Assembly: GCA_030622375.1 (NCBI GenBank)
Contig: JAUXGC010000080.1
Location: forward strand, 1-5,792
Reading direction: 5' to 3'
Source of the DNA: Sulfurovum sp.
GTDB taxonomy: Bacteria > Campylobacterota > Campylobacteria > Campylobacterales > Sulfurovaceae
DNA length: 5,792 nt
The notes beneath the pieces were generated by a model. That model was not told the DNA's origin, did no database searches, and was given only the letters and a program-made list of their open reading frames with translations. The position numbers were made by a program, and so were the translations under genes. Positions 1 through 5,792 of this stretch are shown here, piece after piece. Position 1 is the first letter of the stretch. Every line of letters begins with the position of its first letter.

Positions 1-989
1 ACTATATCATCTCTTTGTAAGTTATAGTCATATTTTAAAACCCTTTTTTCTTTGCCTTGTATTGCTGTATCTTGTACTACCTCTTTTGCTAACCATGGAG
101 GTGTTGGCTTACCATCTGCACCTATAACTCTTGCAAAGTTTTTATTTTCAAATTCCAATACTTCCTGCTCTCTTGTCACTTTAACTCTTACTTGCATCAC
201 ACGCATAGGATGTAGTGCTAAAGAATGTGAACTCTTGTTGTAGATACTAACATCAAATGTATCAGTTTTCTTATTAAGTTCTATATCAACATATTGACTT
301 AACATATCTTGATGAATATGTGTTCCTGGAAAGCCATGAAAAGTATGCTCTTTTCTCTCATTTAAATTTGAAACACTACCCTTAACTTTTGGCATATGGC
401 AACTTACACAGTTGCTATCATCTAGTTCATGTTCAAGATTTGTTGAGCAGACATTCATATTGAACTTATTTTTTTTGTGCGAGTGACAGCCTATACAAAC
501 ATTACCGCTATTAAAGTGTACACTATCTGTTTTTATTTTATGAAACGGTGATTTAATATGCTCTTGAAGTGAGCCAAAGTAAGACTTTTCCTCTTTTGAA
601 ATAACATTAATATTCATCATTCTACCCTGCTTGATGGACTCAATTCTATGACAATATGCACAAGATATTCCCTCCGTTTGTGTACTATTGTTAACATCAG
701 GCACTATACCGTTATGTCGAGTTACTAATTCATTTAAGTTAGAGGCAGCAGGTGTATGACATTTGGCACAATCATATGATTCTAGTTTAGTATTTTTAGG
801 ATGTTTTTTCCATACAGCCGCATGTATTTCATCTTTAAATATAGATGCTTTGGCATGCTGTGTTGACTGAAACTCCTTATAGATAATAGGATGACAATGT
901 TTACATGTCTCGCTAGGTTCAAAAGTTTGATTTGTGTCCATTGCATACATGCTGCATGTCAAGAAAAAAAGTAAATACACATATTTCAT
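1..989 (-). CDS. Periplasmic multiheme c-type cytochrome (cytochrome c554-like), 5' part; truncated by window edge
   Basis: This frame is open from an ATG at 989 to the window edge (329 complete codons, no stop), so the C-terminus is missing. Residues 1-16 form a Sec signal peptide: Lys2, a hydrophobic run YVYLLFFLT, then a likely cut after SMYA. Five CxxCH heme c attachment motifs follow in frame: CKHCH (29-33), CAKCH (74-78), CAYCH (110-114), CIGCH (165-169) and CVSCH (194-198), the last continuing as CHMPK. After about residue 230 the chain has no more heme motifs and looks beta-rich, with NKSSHSLALHP and later GKPTPPW and DTAIQGKEKR, resembling the C-terminal domain of cytochrome c554-type multiheme proteins. 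Covalent heme attachment implies a periplasmic electron-transfer role; the redox partner and substrate cannot be read from the sequence. GGAG lies 5 nt before the ATG, supporting this start. The multiheme assignment is firm; the subfamily is inferred. Confidence 0.92.
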   Translation of the reverse strand, partial: MKYVYLLFFLTCSMYAMDTNQTFEPSETCKHCHPIIYKEFQSTQHAKASIFKDEIHAAVWKKHPKNTKLESYDCAKCHTPAASNLNELVTRHNGIVPDVNNSTQTEGISCAYCHRIESIKQGRMMNINVISKEEKSYFGSLQEHIKSPFHKIKTDSVHFNSGNVCIGCHSHKKNKFNMNVCSTNLEHELDDSNCVSCHMPKVKGSVSNLNERKEHTFHGFPGTHIHQDMLSQYVDIELNKKTDTFDVSIYNKSSHSLALHPMRVMQVRVKVTREQEVLEFENKNFARVIGADGKPTPPWLAKEVVQDTAIQGKEKRVLKYDYNLQRDDI

Positions 990-994
990 AAAAA

Positions 995-998
995 CTCC
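995..998 (-). promoter_or_regulatory. Shine-Dalgarno site of the cytochrome gene
   Basis: On the minus strand GGAG sits 5 nt upstream of the ATG at 989 (TATGGAGTTTTTATG). This is the clearest ribosome binding site in the window. It fixes the start that places the signal peptide at the N-terminus. Confidence 0.75.
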
Positions 999-1028
999 AT
1001 AGGATACTTGGCTGTTCAATAATTTCGC

Positions 1029-1034
1029 ATTATA
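1029..1034 (-). promoter_or_regulatory. Candidate sigma-70 -10 box for the cytochrome gene
   Basis: The minus strand reads TAGTATAATGCG, a perfect TATAAT hexamer in the gap after the helicase stop. It would give a 5' leader of roughly 30-35 nt before the ATG at 989. No good -35 box is seen at 17 nt; a TTAACA lies 20 nt upstream. Weak -35 elements with an AT-rich upstream region are known for Campylobacterota sigma-70 promoters, which would fit. The implication is that the cytochrome can be transcribed independently of the helicase, although no terminator hairpin is visible between the two genes and read-through is possible. Confidence 0.5.
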
Positions 1035-1073
1035 CTACTATAACTTAAATCTATTGTTAATTCAATATTATCT

Positions 1074-2417
1074 TCACTTCTTATTGCTTTTATGTCTTTT
1101 CGGCTTTGCTGCATCAAAAGCTTTAAATCCATCACGTTTTGTTGTTTTACGTTTTTTACTTTTAGGGATGGATGGATACTTTTTTCTCTTTCCAAAAGCA
1201 CCATCTGTATTTTTATATTCATTAGATTTTTTACGAGCACCTTTTTGTGTCTGCATTATTTTAGGTGCATAACCTTCAAGCTTTTCTTGAGGGATAGACC
1301 TGCCAAGCAGACGCTCTACGTCTCTAAGGGCTACCATCTCATTTGGAGAGATAAGTGTAATGGCCAAACCTTCAGTCCCTGCTCTTCCTGTACGCCCAAT
1401 ACGGTGAATATAGTCACCTGTGATATGAGGAATATCATAATTTATAACAACCCCAAGTGCAGGAATGTCTAATCCACGTGCTGCTATATCTGTAGCTACC
1501 AAAACACGCACTGTTCTCTTTTTAAAACCATCCAAAGCTCTAGTTCTATCGCCTAAACTTTTATCACCATGACTAACTGCTGTATTTAAGCCACTTAAGT
1601 TTAACTCTCTTGCTACTACATCTGCCTCCTGCTTTTTACGCACAAAAACCAACACTTGCTGATAGTTACGTGAGCCGATAAGATAAGAGAGTAATTCTAG
1701 TTTTTTCTCTACTACAACAGGATATACAATTTGAGTTACCAAACTTGCCGAAGTACCCATGCTATCTACTTCTATAAGTTTAGGCTTATGGAGTATCTGT
1801 TGTGCCAATCTTTTTACAGATCCGGTAAGTGTTGCTGAAACAAATACATTTTGTCGTCTTTGTGGTAAATGCTGAAATATCTTATTTACTTCATGTATAA
1901 AACCCATATCTAAAATTGTATCTGCTTCATCCAATACTAAATAATCTACACTTTGAAGATTAATATTTTTATGGGTTATATGCTCCAAAAGTCGTCCACT
2001 AGTTGCAACAATAATATCTGCACCCAACTTAAGTCTATTTGCTTGTGAAGTAAAGTTAGAACCTCCATAAAGTACTATACTCTTAAGAGGCAAATATTTC
2101 CCGTATGCCTCTACACTAGCGTGTACCTGACTGGCAAGTTCTCGAGTCGGAACCAAAATAACTGCTTTAGGATAATGTTTCTCTTCTACAAAACTTTTTG
2201 TCAACTCTTGTAGTATGGGCAAAACAAATCCTGCTGTTTTTCCTGTACCAGTCTGGGCGCCTGCCATAGTGTCACAACGAGAAAACATAGCAGGAATTAG
2301 TGCATTTTGTATGGGGGTAGAAAACTCATAACCTTTCTCTCTTAAGGATTTTAAAATCTCTTTAGAGAGTCCAAATGTAGCAAATGATTTACTGTTTTCT
2401 TGTTGTTTAGTTGACAC
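1074..2417 (-). CDS. rhlE: DEAD-box ATP-dependent RNA helicase, RhlE-like
   Basis: This 447-residue cytoplasmic RNA helicase uses ATP to unwind or remodel short RNA duplexes, in line with DEAD-box roles in ribosome assembly and RNA turnover. All family motifs are present in order: Q motif (upstream aromatic F15, STPIQ 33-37), motif I AQTGTGKT (54-61), Ia PTRELASQ (90-97), GG (118-119), Ib TSGRL (139-143, where the usual form is TPGRL), II DEAD (163-166), III SAT (194-196), IV VLVFVRKK (255-262), V ATDIAARGLD (308-317) and VI HRIGRTGR (338-345). The tail from about residue 391 is very basic, 23 Lys/Arg in 57 residues, a common RNA-binding extension. The start is GTG at 2417, one base after the TAA of the upstream peptidase gene; no in-frame ATG lies between it and an upstream TGA (2447-2445), and any later Met would remove the Q motif. 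The stop is TGA. The RhlE subgroup is inferred from length and tail; CsdA/DbpA are less likely because their extra C-terminal RNA-binding domains are absent. Confidence 0.95.
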   Translation of the reverse strand: MSTKQQENSKSFATFGLSKEILKSLREKGYEFSTPIQNALIPAMFSRCDTMAGAQTGTGKTAGFVLPILQELTKSFVEEKHYPKAVILVPTRELASQVHASVEAYGKYLPLKSIVLYGGSNFTSQANRLKLGADIIVATSGRLLEHITHKNINLQSVDYLVLDEADTILDMGFIHEVNKIFQHLPQRRQNVFVSATLTGSVKRLAQQILHKPKLIEVDSMGTSASLVTQIVYPVVVEKKLELLSYLIGSRNYQQVLVFVRKKQEADVVARELNLSGLNTAVSHGDKSLGDRTRALDGFKKRTVRVLVATDIAARGLDIPALGVVINYDIPHITGDYIHRIGRTGRAGTEGLAITLISPNEMVALRDVERLLGRSIPQEKLEGYAPKIMQTQKGARKKSNEYKNTDGAFGKRKKYPSIPKSKKRKTTKRDGFKAFDAAKPKRHKSNKK

Positions 2418-2418
2418 A

Positions 2419-4995
2419 TTAATACTTTTCCAAAGGATTGTACTTCACAATTGTAGGCTCTGAAAAGTTAGGTACATCATCATAAGAGAATACTGCATAG
2501 TATTTCTCTTTATCAAACGAAGCAAAGTTGTCATATGTATAGGTGTCCTTGCCTCCATATATCTTTACACCATCCATAAAATGATGTGGTGGATGGAAAC
2601 TGTTTCTTACGACATAATAGCCACTGAGTGCTTCATCCTCTACCTTGTCCCAAGTAATCTTTATCATTCTATTCTCTTTAGAAATCTTAGAGTTTTCAAC
2701 GGCAGCTACTGGTTTACGACGTTTTTCAATATATTTAACAATCAATTCTGCATCCGAATTCCACTTGATAATTCTGTCTTTCATGCCCAAAGAAGAAGTT
2801 GGTTTTATTACAAGCTTGAGTGTTTTTCCCTCTTGGTGCATTTTGTCCAAAGCGATTTTAGAAAATGTGTCAAAATTGAAGTATTGGCACTCTTTGGTAT
2901 TGAGATCTGACTCTGCTACTTCATAGCCAATATATTCTATCTTTTCACGATTTTTAATATCTTCATACGTTTCAGCATCATCTACTTTTACCAATTCAAC
3001 ATAATAACGTACATCAGATTTTTTCTTAAAAGTATTACTGTTTCGTATGCGTAAAGCACACTGTGTAATCATCGTATTTTCTGGGTCAGGAAGTTGGGAG
3101 AGGTCAAAATCAAGATAACCATAAACACGATGTCCTTCTTTATCAAATCCACTTTTAAGCCCCTCTTCTATATTCTCTCTTGAAATCGTAGAGAGTGTAA
3201 CAGCAGGAAGTTTTATCTTCTGATTTTTTACCGTATATTTAATGTCAAGTATTGGTCTATAATGGATACCCCCACCATATTGACCATAACCAATATCAAA
3301 CTGCATAACTTGACTGTCTTCTCCATCTGGAAGTGTTTTAGGTCCATCAACACGGAATGTAGCAGACCCATTTTTTATCTCTGATTGAAGCAATTTACAC
3401 TCATGGCGAGAAAACTTCCAAAAGTTCCAAATACCTTGGGTCAATTGATTCGATTTAATCGCTTGACCTATAGTACCTTTAGATTTGGCATTTTCTACCT
3501 CATCAAAATCTGTAACTTCTGAAAAACTTTTTGCCTCCAATAGAGATAGATTCCACTCTCCAAACTGCTCTATCTTCGCTCCAACACGGTTCATAGGATA
3601 AAGGTAAAGTTTGGCTGATTTTATCATAGCGTTCTCAGGAATAGAATCAAAATCAAAACTCATCATGGCATCACAAATACCTTTTGATTTGTTAATACCT
3701 ACAAAAAGTGAGTTAAGTCCAAAGTGTGATCTGTTCTGCTCTTGTGTGTATTGGCCGACATAACCTGTCCCACTTTTGTTTGCAAAGATAAGTTTGAAAA
3801 ACTCATCGTCTTCAAGTAAGGTACGCACTTTTACAATAGGTGCAAATGGAGACCTGTGTCCTGTCGTTTTGTTCACAGCACGTATAGTATAGTGATAGTT
3901 GGTTGAACTTGCTAGGTCTGTATCGACAAAGTGATTCTCCCCTGCGATACCTACTTTAGTACGTTCATTACAAGCATCTTTATCTTTTGTACTTCTGTAA
4001 ATCTCAAAAAAGATATCATCTCTTTTTTCATACTTCCATACCAGTGTTACAGAAGTGGCGTCTCCACTCTCTATGGTGAACTCTTCAACCCTCTGAGGTG
4101 CATAAGGGGAGTAGTTTATCACTTCGGCAAATGCCATTTTGAGTGCAGGTATATTTTCATTGATACTTCCAGACATACTCTTCATGTAATCAGGAATATT
4201 TTTTGTCCCTACTTCTACAACCACAGCAATAATACCTTTGCTATAGTAATACTCCCTACCAGACCCACTAATAAGATGTGCAGGTGGCTTTCCTCTATGA
4301 ATGCCATATTTTCTACCTGTCACTTTTGTAAATTCATCATTCATGTTGGCACAGAGCACGTTCATATCTGTCCCATCAAGCTCTGCTTCATGCATAAATT
4401 TGTGTGCAGGAAAGAAAACGTTTCCTTGCGAGTGATAATCAAATGCAATAGTAATGTTGTCATGGACATCCACAAAATCTTTCATGGCTCTTGTCTCTGC
4501 TTCTGAAAAAGGTTCTTCTCCACCATATACATTGGAAGAGGTGTCTTTTTGCTTCACAAACCCTATAGAAAAGTTTCTGTTAAGGTCTACACCGATAGTA
4601 CCATCATGGTTTTTACGTCTGTTCTTACGCCAAAAAGAGAAATGTTTGCGTGAATACTCATACCCGTCTGGGTTAAGGCATGGCACCATATAGATTGTTG
4701 ACTGGATCAATGACTTTTCAAGTTCAGGATCCACATCATGATTTTTAGCCACATAGTCTATAAATTTTAGTGCCAATTCATGCCCTATCCACTCACGTGC
4801 ATGCACAGACCCTGTGTAAAGTAGTGCTGGTTTACTATCAGCTGTTTCTACATTGTTAGATATCTTGGCAAGGACAATATCTCTTCCCTCGAAAGTTGTA
4901 CCTATCTTAATAATTTCTATAAGATTAGGATAGGTTTTTTCCATCACATGAAGAAAGTCTAAACTCTCCTGATAAGACATATATTGTTTTTTCAT
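2419..4995 (-). CDS. M14-family zinc carboxypeptidase with FN3 and tandem DNRLRE-type domains
   Basis: This 858-residue metallocarboxypeptidase is predicted to remove C-terminal residues from peptides with a catalytic Zn ion. The M14 domain spans about residues 5-295. Zn ligands are H65 and E68 (SVHAREW) and H188 (DYHSQ). R123 (FWRKNRR) and N139-R140 (DLNRNF) fit the substrate-carboxylate site, Y250/Y251 the mobile Tyr, and E261 (VVVEVG) the catalytic Glu. Next come an FN3-like domain (about 299-392), two DNRLRE-type beta domains (about 397-590 with SFDFDSIPENAMIKSAKLYL; about 597-757 with YLDFDLSQLPDPEN) and a second FN3-like domain (about 761-855). Substrate specificity cannot be read. Oddly for such an architecture there is no signal peptide and no propeptide: the catalytic fold begins almost at Met1, and an in-frame TGA lies four codons upstream (5007-5005). 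No strong Shine-Dalgarno precedes the ATG. The stop TAA nearly abuts the helicase start. The M14 call is firm; the extra domain borders are approximate. Confidence 0.93.
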   Translation of the reverse strand: MKKQYMSYQESLDFLHVMEKTYPNLIEIIKIGTTFEGRDIVLAKISNNVETADSKPALLYTGSVHAREWIGHELALKFIDYVAKNHDVDPELEKSLIQSTIYMVPCLNPDGYEYSRKHFSFWRKNRRKNHDGTIGVDLNRNFSIGFVKQKDTSSNVYGGEEPFSEAETRAMKDFVDVHDNITIAFDYHSQGNVFFPAHKFMHEAELDGTDMNVLCANMNDEFTKVTGRKYGIHRGKPPAHLISGSGREYYYSKGIIAVVVEVGTKNIPDYMKSMSGSINENIPALKMAFAEVINYSPYAPQRVEEFTIESGDATSVTLVWKYEKRDDIFFEIYRSTKDKDACNERTKVGIAGENHFVDTDLASSTNYHYTIRAVNKTTGHRSPFAPIVKVRTLLEDDEFFKLIFANKSGTGYVGQYTQEQNRSHFGLNSLFVGINKSKGICDAMMSFDFDSIPENAMIKSAKLYLYPMNRVGAKIEQFGEWNLSLLEAKSFSEVTDFDEVENAKSKGTIGQAIKSNQLTQGIWNFWKFSRHECKLLQSEIKNGSATFRVDGPKTLPDGEDSQVMQFDIGYGQYGGGIHYRPILDIKYTVKNQKIKLPAVTLSTISRENIEEGLKSGFDKEGHRVYGYLDFDLSQLPDPENTMITQCALRIRNSNTFKKKSDVRYYVELVKVDDAETYEDIKNREKIEYIGYEVAESDLNTKECQYFNFDTFSKIALDKMHQEGKTLKLVIKPTSSLGMKDRIIKWNSDAELIVKYIEKRRKPVAAVENSKISKENRMIKITWDKVEDEALSGYYVVRNSFHPPHHFMDGVKIYGGKDTYTYDNFASFDKEKYYAVFSYDDVPNFSEPTIVKYNPLEKY
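2427..2431 (-). promoter_or_regulatory. Possible Shine-Dalgarno site of the helicase gene
   Basis: GGAAA on the minus strand lies about 9 nt before the GTG start at 2417, inside the last codons of the carboxypeptidase gene. The match is modest. Because the upstream stop codon and this start are one base apart (TAATGTG), terminating ribosomes could re-initiate here, so translational coupling may matter more than this site. Confidence 0.35.
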
Positions 4996-5026
4996 CTTTA
5001 TTATTCACTTTAAAATTAGTTTTATT

Positions 5027-5053
5027 TTTATATATAACGTCATCTTGAAACAA
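5027..5053 (-). promoter_or_regulatory. Weak promoter candidate for the peptidase-helicase pair
   Basis: In the 91-bp gap upstream of the peptidase gene the minus strand has TTGTTT (5053-5048) followed 15 nt later by TATAAA (5032-5027), within a run of TATATATAAAAAT. The spacing is shorter than ideal and AT-rich DNA gives such matches easily. The -35-like hexamer lies inside the inverted repeat, so the two may not be independent. Confidence 0.25.
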
Positions 5054-5065
5054 GTTCAGAATGAC
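5039..5065. repeat. 27-bp imperfect inverted repeat (intergenic, REP-like)
   Basis: GTCAT at 5039-5043 pairs with ATGAC at 5061-5065, and TGAA (5046-5049) pairs with TTCA (5055-5058) around a 5-nt ACAAG loop. A C/A mismatch and a T-G wobble separate the two stem parts, giving an 11-position stem. It lies 21 bp past the stop of the right-hand gene. No T-tract follows on either strand, so it is not a canonical intrinsic terminator. The minus-strand form, GTCATTCTGAACTTG and onward, resembles short palindromes that I recall as dispersed intergenic repeats in many bacterial genomes; that resemblance is from memory and unchecked. It could cap the 3' end of the upstream transcript. Confidence 0.6.
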
Positions 5066-5086
5066 TTCGAGTGATCAATAGTATTA

Positions 5087-5792
5087 TTATTTCAATTTAC
5101 CTTTAAACGCATCCCACTCTTTCATGAGTTTAGTAAGAAATTTTTTCTTGAACCATGAAATCTCTTCTATTATCTTCTCTGGGGCAGTTTCCAGTGCATG
5201 TATGATTTGGGTAGTATCAAATTTATCCATAATTTGTTCAGCTTTTTTCTTTCCAATTCCCTCAACAGACATTAAAAGTTTTTTCACCTTCTTTTCTGTT
5301 AGAACGATCAAGCCTTCTTGCTCTTCACTCTCTACCGCCTCATCAGGTGCTGGCTTAGGGTTACTTTGTGCATGTACTTTTTTTATAGTTTTTCCATAGT
5401 TGTCTTGAAAGTTCCATTTTTCACTTGGCCACTCTTCTTTGGTTCTATCTTCTGTAAGAAGCATCGGGTAGAGTGAGTCCATCTCATGTAGGTACATTTC
5501 GCCCTCTTCCGTGTCTCTTACTTTTTTATCAAGGAAATATGCTCCATCATAAGAAGGTGTATAGTTTCCAAAAGTAATGTAACGAAGTGTTCTAAGCACA
5601 GAAGGATCCATCTTGCCAAGCTCTTCCCAGTTGAAAAGAGGGATGTTTGGCTTAGCAAATCTGCCGTTAGAGAATTTCCACATAAGATACTGACCGATCC
5701 AATCTCTAATGTATGGAAAAGCAGCAAATGCTGTTGCACACTCCAAGATACGATATTTACCGTCTTCACCAACTGCAACATCACATGCCCAG
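5087..5792 (-). CDS. ATP-grasp-like protein with C-terminal helix-hairpin-helix motif; N-terminus beyond window
   Basis: The last 234 residues of a longer protein are visible; the frame is open to the right edge. The TTG at 5746 is not a real start, because coding sequence of the same character (WACDVAVGEDGKYRI) continues above it. The opening part, VAVGEDGKYRILECATAF, resembles the end of an ATP-grasp catalytic domain, where a strand with a conserved acidic residue carries Mg-ATP ligands; the usual ExN Asn is not evident, so this is tentative. An aromatic-rich region follows (YIRDWIGQYLMWKF), then an acidic linker at about visible residues 148-160 (DEAVESEEQE). Near visible residues 170-191, LLMSVEGIGKKKAEQIMDKF matches a helix-hairpin-helix (GIGxxxA), a non-sequence-specific DNA-binding motif. 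The C-terminus is Lys-rich. No export signal can be judged. The stop is TAA at 5087-5089. The true function is unknown: the HhH is reasonably clear, the ATP-grasp link is a hypothesis. Confidence 0.8.
   Translation of the reverse strand, partial: WACDVAVGEDGKYRILECATAFAAFPYIRDWIGQYLMWKFSNGRFAKPNIPLFNWEELGKMDPSVLRTLRYITFGNYTPSYDGAYFLDKKVRDTEEGEMYLHEMDSLYPMLLTEDRTKEEWPSEKWNFQDNYGKTIKKVHAQSNPKPAPDEAVESEEQEGLIVLTEKKVKKLLMSVEGIGKKKAEQIMDKFDTTQIIHALETAPEKIIEEISWFKKKFLTKLMKEWDAFKGKLK

Noticed and set aside
52..243. 63-codon plus-strand frame at the left end
   Set aside because: It is antisense to the C-terminal region of the cytochrome, whose minus-strand frame is continuous and conserved in pattern.
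945..960. Lipoprotein signal around Cys12 of the cytochrome (FLTCS)
   Set aside because: Thr before Cys and Phe at -3 do not fit the lipobox, and a normal signal peptidase I site (SMYA) follows directly.
1055..1068. Inverted ATTG/CAAT arms in the gap after the helicase
   Set aside because: The arms are only 4 bp, AT-rich and without a T-tract, so they are expected by chance and are not a credible terminator.
1016..1240. 74-codon minus-strand frame overlapping the helicase 3' end
   Set aside because: It is a frame-shifted reading of the Lys-rich helicase tail running into the gap. The helicase frame carries all the conserved motifs, so this is a shadow.
3931..4506. 191-codon open frame on the plus strand
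   Set aside because: It lies entirely antisense to the M14 catalytic domain. The translation is rich in Cys, Phe and Ile with no domain logic, and no ribosome binding site or promoter supports it.
5039..5065. Inverted repeat as an intrinsic transcription terminator
   Set aside because: Neither strand has a T-tract directly after the stem; on the minus strand it is followed by GTTATATATAAAAA. The stem also contains a mismatch.
5744..5746. TTG at 5746 as the start of a complete 219-residue gene
   Set aside because: The frame continues upstream to the window edge with coding-like sequence belonging to the same domain, so the gene is partial.
5518..5784. 88-codon minus-strand frame near the right edge
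   Set aside because: It overlaps the ATP-grasp-like/HhH frame, which stays open through the edge and has a coherent protein sequence. The alternative frame has no recognisable features.

Overview
The window is an AT-rich bacterial chromosomal segment with four protein genes, all on the minus strand. From the right edge to the left edge they are: the 3' part of an ATP-grasp-like/helix-hairpin-helix protein (partial), a large M14-family zinc carboxypeptidase with accessory beta-domains, a RhlE-type DEAD-box RNA helicase, and the 5' part of a periplasmic multiheme c-type cytochrome (partial). The low GC content, the AT-rich gaps, the multiheme cytochrome and the style of the helicase suggest a free-living Campylobacterota (Sulfurovum/Sulfurimonas-like). 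This is an impression from composition and gene style, not a demonstrated placement.

Layout: 5087-5792 encodes the last 234 residues of a protein that enters from beyond the right edge. A 91-bp AT-rich gap (4996-5086) follows and holds a 27-bp imperfect inverted repeat and a weak promoter candidate. The carboxypeptidase gene (4995-2419) ends one base before the GTG start of the helicase gene (2417-1074), so the two are very probably co-transcribed and translationally coupled. An 84-bp gap (990-1073) contains a good TATAAT box and a Shine-Dalgarno sequence for the cytochrome gene (989 to beyond the left edge).

The genes do not form an obvious pathway. The helicase is probably a housekeeping RNA-remodelling enzyme. 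The cytochrome belongs to periplasmic electron transfer. The peptidase looks like a secreted, surface-type enzyme, yet its reading frame has no signal peptide. No CRISPR array, tRNA, rRNA, IS element or clear phage feature is visible. The points most worth a second look are the exportless multidomain peptidase coupled to an RNA helicase, the ATP-grasp-like/HhH fusion at the right edge, and the intergenic inverted repeat.
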